64,000 nt of DNA, taken from assembly GCA_964372095.1 (NCBI GenBank), contig CAYJPV010000004.1:124001-188000 (forward strand), written 5' to 3'. The DNA comes from CAYJPV01 sp964372095 (GTDB lineage Bacteria > Acidobacteriota > Vicinamibacteria > Vicinamibacterales > JAKQTR01). Made by a program: the position numbers and the translations under genes. Positions 7,078 to 15,051 of this stretch are shown here, in pieces. The notes below the pieces were generated by a model, which saw nothing but the letters and a program-made list of their open reading frames with translations, was not told the DNA's origin and did no database searches. Each line of letters begins with the position of its first letter. Within the stretch, counting starts at the first letter, position 1.

Positions 7078-8925
7078 ATGCGAGTGCGCCGTGTCACCAT
7101 TGAGAATTTTCGCGGCTCGCTCAACGGCACCGTCAGCTTCGGCAGCGGGCACACGTTGCTTGTTGGCGGCAACAACGTCGGAAAGTCTACGGTCTGCGAA
7201 GCCCTCGATCTTGTCCTCGGCCCGGAGCGGCTGGCGCGCCGGCCCGTCATTGACGAACACGATTTCTTCTGCGGGAAGTACATCGACGGCGCCGGCGAGC
7301 CGATAGAAGTCCGCATTACCGCCGTTCTGACCGACCTGTCTGAGGAAGCGCGGAACCGCTTCTACAGGCACCTGCGCGTCTGGGACGATGCGGCTGGCGA
7401 CTTCGCCGGGGCGGACGATCCAGGTGCGGACGCAGGCACCGGCGTCCTGGCCCTGCCCGTCACCTTCATAGGTCGCTACGACAAGGGCGAGGATGACTTC
7501 ATCGGCAACACGTTCTTTGATCATCCCGTCGAGGAACCAGACGAGGACGAAGCCGTCGAGGCCGTCCTCGGCGCAGGGCGCAAGGCATTCACGCGAGAAC
7601 ACAAGCGCATGTGCGGCTTCATCTTCCTGCGGGCTCATCGCACCGGTTCCCGGGCGCTTAGTCTGCAGCGCGGCTCCCTCCTCGACACCATCTTGAGGAT
7701 TGGCGCGGGCGACGGTCCTGCGGAAATGTGGGAGGACACGCTCGCGCGCCTCAGGCAGTTCGAGCCCAGCATCGGCGACATCGCCCACCTGAAAAGCGTC
7801 CGCAAGGAGCTGGAGACGCGCATGTCGCGATTCGTGAAGCTGGGTGACGGAGACAAGGCCACATCGTTCTTCGCTTCCGACCTGACCCGCCAGCACCTGC
7901 GCGAAGTCGTGAGTCTGTTCATCGCCACCCAGCCAGACGCCCATCTGTTGCCCTTCCAGCGTCTGGGAACAGGTTCCCTGAATCTCCTGGTCTTCGCGCT
8001 TCTCACCTTCATCGCGGAACTGAAGGCCAAGCAGTCCGCGATCTTCGCCATGGAGGAGCCGGAAATTGCGCTTGCGCCGCACACGCAGCGGCGCGTGACG
8101 CGCTTCGCCCTGAGCGAGATGGGCCAGGTGATCGCGACGTCACATTCACCTTACGTGATCGAACAGTTCGAACCCGACAAGATCGTGATTCTCGAGCGAG
8201 ACGCGGGCGGCTCCCTGACGGGTCGTCCCGCCATGAAACCAGGGCTTGCCCCGAAGAGCTATCGCAAGCAGCGCAAGCAGTTCGCCGAAGCGTTACTCGC
8301 GAACGCGGTTCTCGTGCTTGAAGGGGGAACGGAGGTCGCACTGTTTCGAGAAGCGGCAACGGTTCTTGAGAACAGCCTCGGCTCCGAGAAATACCCGCAC
8401 CCGGACCTGGAAGGTCTCAGCTTCTTCGATGCCGGCGGCGACAGCTCGGTCCCCGCCTATGGCCCAGTGTTCGGCGCTCTCAAGAAGAAGGCGTTCGCTT
8501 TCCACGACACGCCGAACACACCGTTCGACGCCCCCAAGCTTGCGCAGCTTGCGAGCTACGCCTGCACGTGGATGTCTCCCAAGAAGAAGATCGAGGAGCT
8601 TCTGGTCGAGGAGACGTCCATCGACATTCAGCGGGGATTCCTTGAGGACGTTATGTCTCGCGCTGACTATCCGGCGAAGGCGAAGGTGTATACGGCCGCC
8701 ATGTCGGACGACGACGTGCGCAAGCTCGCGTCCGACGTGCTCCTGGCCCGCAAGGGAGACGCCTCCGGATACGCGGCCATCCTCATCGCCCACTGCCAGA
8801 CCGACGCGGACCTCCCGACGACGATTCGTACCATACTCCTCGCCATTCAAGACCACCTGAATCCACCTCCCGCGCCTGAGCCAGGAGCGTGCGAAGCGAA
8901 CGGAAATGTCCAAGCCGACGTTTGA
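7078..8925 (+). CDS. gajA: OLD-family ATPase/TOPRIM nuclease, GajA-like (Gabija)
   Basis: A 615-residue protein. The start ATG at 7078 is chosen because it opens directly into the ABC-type ATPase (MRVRRVTIENFRGSLNGTV). Motifs: Walker A G-G-N-N-V-G-K-S-T (residues 30-38), Walker B with F-A-M-E-E-P-E (323-329), and the switch histidine in ATSHSPYVIE (H356). A C-terminal TOPRIM region follows: E415 and E419 (VLEGGTEVALF), D-A-G-G-D-S-S, then F-H-D477-T-P. Canonical TOPRIM domains have D-x-D at the last position; here the second Asp is Pro. In Gabija, GajA is a DNA-nicking OLD endonuclease that acts with the helicase GajB. The UvrD-like gene overlaps its end by 20 bp, as expected for that operon. 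Confidence 0.85.
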   Translation: MRVRRVTIENFRGSLNGTVSFGSGHTLLVGGNNVGKSTVCEALDLVLGPERLARRPVIDEHDFFCGKYIDGAGEPIEVRITAVLTDLSEEARNRFYRHLRVWDDAAGDFAGADDPGADAGTGVLALPVTFIGRYDKGEDDFIGNTFFDHPVEEPDEDEAVEAVLGAGRKAFTREHKRMCGFIFLRAHRTGSRALSLQRGSLLDTILRIGAGDGPAEMWEDTLARLRQFEPSIGDIAHLKSVRKELETRMSRFVKLGDGDKATSFFASDLTRQHLREVVSLFIATQPDAHLLPFQRLGTGSLNLLVFALLTFIAELKAKQSAIFAMEEPEIALAPHTQRRVTRFALSEMGQVIATSHSPYVIEQFEPDKIVILERDAGGSLTGRPAMKPGLAPKSYRKQRKQFAEALLANAVLVLEGGTEVALFREAATVLENSLGSEKYPHPDLEGLSFFDAGGDSSVPAYGPVFGALKKKAFAFHDTPNTPFDAPKLAQLASYACTWMSPKKKIEELLVEETSIDIQRGFLEDVMSRADYPAKAKVYTAAMSDDDVRKLASDVLLARKGDASGYAAILIAHCQTDADLPTTIRTILLAIQDHLNPPPAPEPGACEANGNVQADV

Positions 8926-10630
8926 ACTGTGCGACAAACGGAAGGCGATCATTGCGCAGGACGGACACCTCCTTGTCCTTGGCGGGCCCGGCTCGGGTAA
9001 GACCACGATTGCCCTTCTCAAGGCGAAGGAGCTCTGCGCGCGCCTCGCTCCCGGTCAGGAAGTCCTCTTCCTGAGCTTCTCCCGGGCTGCCGTCAGGCAG
9101 ATCCTCGGCCGCTGTGAGGATGTCCTTACTCGAAACGAGCGGACACTGCTGACGGTCAAGACCTACCACTCGTTCTGCATTGAAACGCTCGAATCGTATG
9201 GCTGCGTGCTGATCGGCAGACAGCCGCGGTTTGTATTTCCTCGCGAAGAGAGTGTTCGAAGGGCTGACCACGATGGCGAATGGGACGAGGAAGTGGCGCG
9301 CCTCGCAAGAGAGGGGACATTCTGTTTCGACGCCGTCGCGGGAGGCGTGGCCGACCTTCTCGCGAAGAGCGCCCTAGTCAGGGATCTGTACGCGAGAAAG
9401 TTCCCCTTCGTCGTCGTCGACGAGTTTCAGGACACGGACGAGAGCCAATGGCGTGTCGTTCAGGAACTGGCGAAAGCGACAACGGTATTCTGTCTTGCCG
9501 ACGCCGAGCAGAGGATCTTCGAGTACCGAAAGGACATCGATCCCAAACGCATTGAGATGGCGTGCGCCGCCCTGTCACCGACGGTGTTCGATCTCGGGGC
9601 CGACAATCACCGGAGCCCGAACGCCGAAATCCTGGCATTCGCAGATGCAATCCTGAAGAACACGAAACTGCCGGTCACCGCTGATGTCCGTCACTCAAGC
9701 TACTACCCCAACAACTTCGGCGCGGTGGTCCATCTCGAAGTCGTGCGGATGTTCAGCCTGCTTCACAAGCGGGGCATCGAAGAACCGACGGTCGCGGTGT
9801 TGTGTAGATCGAACACGCTCGTCTCGCAGATTTCGCTGCTACTGTCCGAATCGCACACCATTACCAGCGGAGCGAATCGGATCCCACTGAAGCCGGTCGA
9901 GCATAGCGTGGCGTGGGACGCGGAACTCACCATTGCGGCGGCGAGTATCGTGGCGTCGATTCTGGAGTGGCCCACCCGTCCTCCGGCCGAAGCCGTGGCC
10001 CGCACCCTTCGGGCGTTGGCAAGGTTCCACCGCCTGAAGAACGCACTGCGTCCCAGTAAAACGGCTCAGGGCGCCTTTGCGAAATTCGAAAAGGCCGGCC
10101 AGGCGGTCATCGACGGCAAGGTGCCCGGCACAAACGCTGCAAGGGCGCTCGTCAAGGAACGCAACAAAGGGGTTCCGTTCTTCGGCGAGCCATCTCAGGA
10201 CTGGCTATCCGCGCGCGACGTTCTCGCAAGAACGCCCGGGCTCGACGACGTATTTGCCGAGGTCCGCATGATGAGGCTGTTCCGTGCGCGGGATGAGGTG
10301 GGCGGAACGCTGGCCGCGTCATGGCTGGCCACGGGCGCCTACGCCGGCGCCGAGCGAGCAGTTGAACTCGCGCTCGACCGTCAGACGCTCATGTCGGCGA
10401 ATCGCGAGCCGACGGGCTGCGTGTTGATGTCAATTCACAAGTCGAAGGGCAAGGAATTTGACGGCGTGATCCTCGTTGAAGGCGCTCACGCTTCGCCGTT
10501 CTTCGATGCCCGTGACAAGCCGCCGCACGCGGCTAGCCGCCGTCTCTTGAGAGTTGGAATCACTAGGGCGCGCGCGCTGGTGCGATTGGTGCGGCCACAC
10601 AATGCCGTGCCATTGGCCTGTGGCGTATGA
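8906..10630 (+). CDS. gajB: UvrD/PcrA-like superfamily 1 helicase, GajB-like (Gabija)
   Basis: A 574-residue helicase. Motif I is G-G-P-G-S-G-K-T (residues 26-33), followed by motif Ia FLSFSRAAVRQI, TYHSFC, motif II VVVDEFQDTDESQW (D172, E173), motif III-like LADAEQRIFEYR, motif IV-like NHRSPNAEIL, motif V MSIHKSKGKEFDGVIL and motif VI LRVGITRARALV. It is somewhat longer than a typical GajB (about 500 residues) and clearly shorter than UvrD/PcrA (about 700 or more). The ATG at 8906 lies inside the 3' end of gajA, so the two are probably translationally coupled. In Gabija the helicase partners with GajA against phage DNA. The pair sits between duplicated integrases, consistent with horizontally acquired defence. 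Confidence 0.87.
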   Translation: MSKPTFELCDKRKAIIAQDGHLLVLGGPGSGKTTIALLKAKELCARLAPGQEVLFLSFSRAAVRQILGRCEDVLTRNERTLLTVKTYHSFCIETLESYGCVLIGRQPRFVFPREESVRRADHDGEWDEEVARLAREGTFCFDAVAGGVADLLAKSALVRDLYARKFPFVVVDEFQDTDESQWRVVQELAKATTVFCLADAEQRIFEYRKDIDPKRIEMACAALSPTVFDLGADNHRSPNAEILAFADAILKNTKLPVTADVRHSSYYPNNFGAVVHLEVVRMFSLLHKRGIEEPTVAVLCRSNTLVSQISLLLSESHTITSGANRIPLKPVEHSVAWDAELTIAAASIVASILEWPTRPPAEAVARTLRALARFHRLKNALRPSKTAQGAFAKFEKAGQAVIDGKVPGTNAARALVKERNKGVPFFGEPSQDWLSARDVLARTPGLDDVFAEVRMMRLFRARDEVGGTLAASWLATGAYAGAERAVELALDRQTLMSANREPTGCVLMSIHKSKGKEFDGVILVEGAHASPFFDARDKPPHAASRRLLRVGITRARALVRLVRPHNAVPLACGV

Positions 10631-10651
10631 CGCGGGAACGGGTAGCGAGGG

Positions 10652-11752
10652 TCAACGAAGCGGAACGAGGCCAGCTACCGTGTTATCACGCTCGCGACGG
10701 GAATCGAGCAACTGAACGGCCGTGCCGAGCGCCGCGGGACTCAGGTGCATGTACCGCTGCGTCGTGATCAGGTCCTGGTGTCCGGCCAGCTCCTGGATGG
10801 CCCTTGCCGGCGCTCCGAGCATCGCCAGGTGCGAGCAGAACGAGTGCCGCAGCATGTGCGGACCGTTGTTGACCAGGCCCGCCTTCCGCGCGGCTCGACG
10901 CACAAACCCCTGAACCAGACCCTCGGTCAGTGCCGTCCCTTGGTCCTGATACAGCACCAACGGTCCGCGAAGGTGCCGATTGTCTTTCAGTGCCGTCGCG
11001 AGACGGCTGGTCAGCGGAACATACCGAAGCCGCCCACCCTTCGGCGACGCGACTTGTCCTTTCCAGGCTGACCGCTGCACGCACACCTGCCGCTTGAGGA
11101 AGTCGATGTCGGTCCACTCGAGCGCGACCATCTCACCCAACCTCAGTCCCGCCTCTCCCGACAACAACACCAGCAGATAGGCGCGAGGGTCCGTCACCTT
11201 CGCGGCTGCGACGAGTCGCTCGAATTCATCGAAGTCGTAGAATCGAGTCGACCACTTCGACACCGGAAGCAGCTTGATGGAGCATGGCATCCTCTCGAGG
11301 ACGTCCCACTCCACCGCTTTCTTCAGCATCACGTTCAGCACAGTCAGAATGTTGTTGACCGTCTTCGGGGCCTTCTTCAGTAGCCGGTGTTTCAGTCGCT
11401 GCACGTCCTCGTTGAGAACCGTGTTGAGCGTCTTCGCCCCGAGTGTTGGCGAGAGATGGACCCTGATGATCATCTCTTTCGCCGCGACTCCGCTCGCCTT
11501 CTGCCGGTTCGCACGTGCGTATCCGTCTAAGAAACGCGGCGCGAACTCATTGAGTGTGGGCACCTCCTTCCCTGATTGAGGGACACCGTGTTGCAGCAGA
11601 TGCCGCTCGCGGTCTTCGCCCCATCGGACGGCCGCCGACTTGGACGAGACCGGGGCCTTGGCCCGCTCTCGCCGTCGCGACCCGTTGGGCAGGCGGACGG
11701 TGATGTCCACCTCCCAGCCGCCGTGTCGATACGGTCGGATCTTTACGCTCAT
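10652..11752 (-). CDS. int: Tyrosine-type site-specific integrase, copy 2
   Basis: A 366-residue integrase with all catalytic residues intact (R in EAGLRLGE, HMLRHSF, AGHQD, QRYMHL). Relative to copy 1 it has only a handful of substitutions (for example TIL to TVL, ERL to ERM, LTC to LTS, YQHDG to YQDQG, QGL to QGF) and a different C-terminal tail (DNTVAGLVPLR). The ATG at 11752 overlaps the excisionase stop as ATGA, so excisionase and integrase are coupled. It converges on gajB with a 21 bp gap. It is the downstream gene of the minus-strand module 14813 to 10652, so this is probably the functional recombinase of the present element. Confidence 0.93.
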   Translation of the reverse strand: MSVKIRPYRHGGWEVDITVRLPNGSRRRERAKAPVSSKSAAVRWGEDRERHLLQHGVPQSGKEVPTLNEFAPRFLDGYARANRQKASGVAAKEMIIRVHLSPTLGAKTLNTVLNEDVQRLKHRLLKKAPKTVNNILTVLNVMLKKAVEWDVLERMPCSIKLLPVSKWSTRFYDFDEFERLVAAAKVTDPRAYLLVLLSGEAGLRLGEMVALEWTDIDFLKRQVCVQRSAWKGQVASPKGGRLRYVPLTSRLATALKDNRHLRGPLVLYQDQGTALTEGLVQGFVRRAARKAGLVNNGPHMLRHSFCSHLAMLGAPARAIQELAGHQDLITTQRYMHLSPAALGTAVQLLDSRRERDNTVAGLVPLR

Positions 11753-11812
11753 CGCCAATCACTCCCTGGCGATGGCGCGCGCTTCTGGTCCAGCCAGTTT
11801 AGCAGGTCGTCA
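10695..11812. repeat. Direct repeat DR2, integrase-containing
   Basis: Partner of 5601-6718 in the same orientation. Homologous recombination between the two would delete about 5.1 kb including the whole gajAB operon and leave one integrase at the tRNA. Confidence 0.88.
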
Positions 11813-12027
11813 GCGCGCAGGAGTACTCGCCGGCGGATACGAATCACGCCGGGCAACTGCTGCCTCTCGGCCATGGCGTAGATCGCCCGTCGCGTCGTGC
11901 GGAGTAGGGTTGCTGCCTCATTGACGGTGAGCAGGACGGGCAGCGTGCCAGCCAATTCGTGCCGGCGGTCCGCTCCGCGTCTACCTTGTGCCGCGGCTTC
12001 AGTGGCGGTCGGAACGAGACTCAACAT
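11749..12027 (-). CDS. xis: Excisionase / HTH_17 DNA-binding protein
   Basis: A 92-residue protein with a MerR-like winged helix of the excisionase (HTH_17) type: LLTVNEAATLLRTTRRAIYA, then QLPGVIRIRRRVLLRADDLL, ending WLDQKRAPSPGSDWR. The start at 12027 (MLSLVPTATEAAAQ) is preferred because GGAGGT precedes it; an upstream ATG at 12042 lacks a ribosome site. The stop overlaps the integrase ATG, the usual xis-int arrangement, and the protein probably sets the direction of recombination. A disabled paralogue precedes integrase copy 1. Confidence 0.85.
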   Translation of the reverse strand: MLSLVPTATEAAAQGRRGADRRHELAGTLPVLLTVNEAATLLRTTRRAIYAMAERQQLPGVIRIRRRVLLRADDLLNWLDQKRAPSPGSDWR

Positions 12028-12142
12028 GTGACCTCCGGCCATGGCGTTCTCGTGGGGCCGTTTGACTTGCTGTGGCGACCTTGTGGCGTCGAAGAGGCCG
12101 GACGCCGCCACTTGGCGGCGTCCGGGTGTTCATGACGATCGG

Positions 12143-12460
12143 CTACGACGCCTGCTCTTCGGCGGTCTGCTCTTCGAACTGGCCGTAGGCCTGCAGGATC
12201 AGGTCACGGATGCGGTCCTGGGCCGCCGCGTCGACGACCGGGCGCAACAGCGCGAAGCTGCGCCGTTCGCCGTTGACGCTGTACTGGCGCGCCGGGAACG
12301 TGACGTTGCGGCCGGCGCCGTTCCGGCGCTCCCAGATTCCGAATCCGATCAGCTTCAGCCCGCCGAGCAGACCGGCGGTGAACTGCAGTTCGGCATCCGC
12401 CAGCTTTCCGGGCGGGTTGCCTCGGTCATTGGAAACGAACTTGACGATGATCTCGTCCAT
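12143..12460 (-). CDS. Small SpoVG-like element protein
   Basis: A 105-residue protein starting MDEIIVKFVSNDRG behind a strong GAGGAGGT ribosome site. The central pattern LKLIGFGIWERRNGAGRN, then VTFPARQYSVNGERRSFALL, then a P-x8-I-x3-I-L-x-A-Y helix resembles SpoVG (strand, 'G', 'PS-K', acidic/basic loop, terminal helix), which binds nucleic acid. The resemblance is at fold-pattern level only. Such genes are frequent in plasmids and integrative elements. It lies between the excisionase and an unknown gene in the same minus-strand module. Confidence 0.5.
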   Translation of the reverse strand: MDEIIVKFVSNDRGNPPGKLADAELQFTAGLLGGLKLIGFGIWERRNGAGRNVTFPARQYSVNGERRSFALLRPVVDAAAQDRIRDLILQAYGQFEEQTAEEQAS

Positions 12461-12514
12461 GTCGGACCTCCTCGTCGACCCACCGGTCTGGTGGGCGACG
12501 AACGTGTGTGTGCG

Positions 12515-12910
12515 TTACGTCGCCGTCGAGTGCCTGCGCCCGTCGTCGACGGCATTGGGATCGACGGGTGCCTTGAGTCGCTGCCACAGCCAGAGTTGCA
12601 GTGTGGTGAGGCCGACCATCAAGGGGTCGGCCGGCGCGAGGATGTGGTGATAGTCGCGGCAGCGGGCGCGCTGCCAGGCGAGTTCCCTGGCGTCGACCAG
12701 CACGAGCCGCGCGTCGGCTCGCGCCGTCCCGGCGTCGTGCGCCACGGGCGTGGCGGCGAAGCCGGAGACGTCTGCCAGGGTGGACAGGTAGAGCGTGAGC
12801 GTCGACGGACTGTCGAGCGCGGCCGGCGCGGTCGTCACGAAGGCGTGATAGAGGCGCGTCTGCCGGCCGATGGTGACCGCGATGCTCGGTGTGATCGCGA
12901 CGTCACCCAT
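12515..12910 (-). CDS. Hypothetical element protein
   Basis: A 131-residue protein. The ATG at 12910 (MGDVAITPSIAVTIGR) is preceded by AAAGGGG. The sequence shows a beta-rich N-terminus (TIGRQTRLYHAFVTTAP, then STLTLYLSTLADVSGF) and a C-terminal helix with the repeated pattern LTTLQLWLWQRL. I recognise no family. It is flanked by the SpoVG-like gene downstream and by the nested stem structure at 12961-13143 immediately upstream, so that structure would sit in its 5' leader if the module is one transcript. Confidence 0.6.
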   Translation of the reverse strand: MGDVAITPSIAVTIGRQTRLYHAFVTTAPAALDSPSTLTLYLSTLADVSGFAATPVAHDAGTARADARLVLVDARELAWQRARCRDYHHILAPADPLMVGLTTLQLWLWQRLKAPVDPNAVDDGRRHSTAT

Positions 12911-13547
12911 GGTGCATCCCCTTTCTGTCGCGTCTCCCGCGCTTGGTCGGTGGGTGAGATCCCGGGGCATCACGTAATAGCCGCTTTCGGGCGAGACCGA
13001 CGGTGCCGTCAAGGCCGCTAGCCCCGCGCGCCGGGGCCCCCGACGCGGCAGCCGCGTTGGGGTGGCCTGTCGGGGTCGAAGCGGAGCGGAGAGCCTTGAC
13101 GGACCGGAAGCGAGCCCTAGATTGGTGAACGTGATGCCCCGGGCGTGGGTGGGTCGGCGATCCAACGTGAACGCCCTGGGTGTTGCCCGGCGCTGGGACT
13201 GCGCGGCGACGGCATGCTCGAAGCCCGAGCCGCCGCATCAGGCGGGAGAGTTCGTCTGGCCGCCAACTGTGGCGAGCGGCCAGCGCGAGGAGCAGCACCT
13301 GCGCGAAATTCACGCGGGGGCGCTGCCGCAGATCCTCGACCAGCTCATCGAACGCATCGTCCGTGGGCAGTTCTTCGAGCAGTTCGAAGACGAGCGCCGG
13401 CGTCCACCGCAGGTCGGCGGTTCGCTCCGCCAGCGCTCTGAGCGCGCGCAGCCGGCCCGTCGAGAGCCAGCGCGCGGCGTCGTCTCGGAGCCACGCAGTT
13501 GGCCGCGAGACGACGAGTGGGGTGTTATGGCGAGATGTACGGACCAC
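12903..13547 (-). CDS. Hypothetical element protein; 3' boundary uncertain
   Basis: The first 110 or so residues from the GTG at 13547 look like a helical protein (LRDDAARWLSTGRLRALRAL, then WTPALVFELLEELPTDDAFD, then FAQVLLLALAARHSW). After about 13210 the frame stays open to 12903 but the residues become Arg/Pro/Gly/His-rich and coincide with the nested inverted-repeat structure, so the true product may be shorter, or the stop was lost by insertion of that structure. No family recognised. It sits between DUF932 and the other small genes of the minus-strand element module. Confidence 0.45.
   Translation of the reverse strand: MVRTSRHNTPLVVSRPTAWLRDDAARWLSTGRLRALRALAERTADLRWTPALVFELLEELPTDDAFDELVEDLRQRPRVNFAQVLLLALAARHSWRPDELSRLMRRLGLRACRRRAVPAPGNTQGVHVGSPTHPRPGHHVHQSRARFRSVKALRSASTPTGHPNAAAASGAPARGASGLDGTVGLARKRLLRDAPGSHPPTKRGRRDRKGMHHG
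12961..13143 (-). ncRNA. Nested multi-stem structure, candidate structured RNA or hairpin element
   Basis: Five co-linear nested or adjacent helices can be read. P1: CCCGGGGCATCACGT (12961-12975) with ACGTGATGCCCCGGG (13129-13143), 15 perfect pairs. P2: CGCTTTCGG (12982-12990) with CCGGAAGCG (13104-13112), one wobble. P3: CCGTCAAGGC (13006-13015) with GCCTTGACGG (13093-13102), perfect. Inside are two hairpins, GCCCCG/CGGGGC (13021-13037) and CCCCGACGCGG/CCGCGTTGGGG (13038-13062). Strand is assumed from the surrounding module. It matches no RNA class I know; a hairpin-forming mobile element with 15 bp terminal repeats is the alternative. Confidence 0.5.
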
Positions 13548-13706
13548 ACAGACCTCCAGCGGATCGCCGCTGGCTCTGGAGCGTGCGGCCGGTTGTTCGC
13601 GACGATCGGCATCGCGAACGGGTGCGGGTGGCCTGTGCCGGTCCCGCGAGGGTGCAGAGTGGGAAAGGAACCGTGCGGGGATGTGCCCGCACGGTGACGG
13701 CCAGGG

Positions 13707-14813
13707 TCAGTTGACCGTGGTGAGGAGACGGCTGGCGGCGCGGTCGAGGGCGAAGCGGCCGTCCTGCCAGGACGTGCGCTGGCTGAGTCGGGTCAGCCCC
13801 TGCACGTAGCCCCAGACCGAACGGGGATTCGGCTCATGCCGTTCCGCCAGGTCGTACGCGTCGACCGCCTGTTTGTGCGGCAGATCGATGCGTCGCACCG
13901 CCGTGTCGATCACCGCGTCGCGGGTGGGTCCCAACTCCCGGGTCGTAGCGCCGAGGAGGACGGAGCGTTCGCGAGTGGTATCCGCGTCGAGCACCGCGCG
14001 CACGCCCTCGAGTGAGGACGTCCACGCTTCCTGAATCGACGCGCCCACGTGGCGGCGCCGGAAGCCGGCCACGTATTGGAAGCCCCAGATGATGTGGTTG
14101 CTGCACACGGCGCGGAACAGGAACACATCCAGGGTCAAGGCGGCGGCACCCACGTCACTGTTCCGGAGGATGAACCCGCGGAACAGACCGGCGTGCGTGG
14201 TATCCGTGGGATCGTCGAGATCGCGGTTGCCGTCCACGAGGAACAGGAACATGTCTCGGTCTCCCAGGTAGGCGCCGGACGGAACTCGTTCGGCACCGAA
14301 GACGCCGTCCTTGTAGCCGAGCGGCAGGTGCCACGCCGGGTGCAGGGCCTGGAGGTCGAGCACCCGGGCGGCCAGCTCGTCATGGTGGACGCGTGCGTAG
14401 CGCGACGATGTGATCGCGTGCACGGTCCAGGGGGCGGCGTGATCCACGAGGAGCAGGTGCTCGTCGCGGTGTTGCCGCTGCAGCCCGTGATTGATCGCGC
14501 TGGACGCGATCGGCGCGGGGAGCGACCGGAGGTACTTCGGCGGCCCGCCGGCGATGGTGGCGAGCTGCTCGAAGCTCCAGTGGGTCAGTGCGGCGGAGCG
14601 ACCCGACGTCTCGTGAAGCACGAGGGCGTCGGAGTCGACCGCTTCGGTCCTGAACTCGCGGGTTTCGATGGTGCGCTCCTCGATGCGGCTGCGTCGTGCA
14701 CAAGCCGCCGCGTGGAGCGCCGCAACGCTGTCGTACCGTTCATCGGGCGGACGCGACGCCCATTCACGATGCGCGGTGTACGCGGAAACAGCGGACACAC
14801 CTGTCCCGTTCAT
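13707..14813 (-). CDS. DUF932 (phage/plasmid-like) protein
   Basis: A 368-residue protein of the DUF932 / phage-plasmid-like family, recognised from the central block VPSGAYLGDRDMFLFLVDGN, then FRGFILRNSDVGAAALTLDV, then FLFRAVCSNHIIWG and the Arg-rich RRRHVG that follows. The C-terminal part has the usual helical stretch (DAYDLAERHEPNPRSVWGYV). Function is unknown; the family is typical of plasmids, phages and ICEs, and this is the first gene of the minus-strand module running down to integrase copy 2. The ATG at 14813 has AAAGGAAC upstream. It supports placing the right part of the integrated element up to about 14.8 kb. Confidence 0.85.
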   Translation of the reverse strand: MNGTGVSAVSAYTAHREWASRPPDERYDSVAALHAAACARRSRIEERTIETREFRTEAVDSDALVLHETSGRSAALTHWSFEQLATIAGGPPKYLRSLPAPIASSAINHGLQRQHRDEHLLLVDHAAPWTVHAITSSRYARVHHDELAARVLDLQALHPAWHLPLGYKDGVFGAERVPSGAYLGDRDMFLFLVDGNRDLDDPTDTTHAGLFRGFILRNSDVGAAALTLDVFLFRAVCSNHIIWGFQYVAGFRRRHVGASIQEAWTSSLEGVRAVLDADTTRERSVLLGATTRELGPTRDAVIDTAVRRIDLPHKQAVDAYDLAERHEPNPRSVWGYVQGLTRLSQRTSWQDGRFALDRAASRLLTTVN

Positions 14814-15051
14814 GTGAGGTTCCTTTCTGCGTGCCCTGTGGGCGACGAGGTGGAAACAGCTCCGCGTCGGGCGACGTGGAGGAGTAGCCAGGACGGCTAC
14901 AGAGGAGATGTCTACAAGATAGGCGCGGACGTGGTTGCCGTCAAGATGAGCAGCGATGACTCAAGAATCGACCGAGGCGGTAGCTCCCGACTCAGTCGAA
15001 CGAGCTGAGAACGATGCCGGCCACCGACACTCCCTCAGGGCCAGCGGGCAG

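Noticed and set aside
6784..8082. Long open frame antisense to gajA
   Set aside because: It lacks family motifs and arises from the codon bias of the GC-rich sense gene; its end coincides only by chance with the excisionase remnant.
12961..13143. Integron attC site or IS200-type element
   Set aside because: The termini lack the attC core bases and no transposase, TnpB or integron integrase is nearby.
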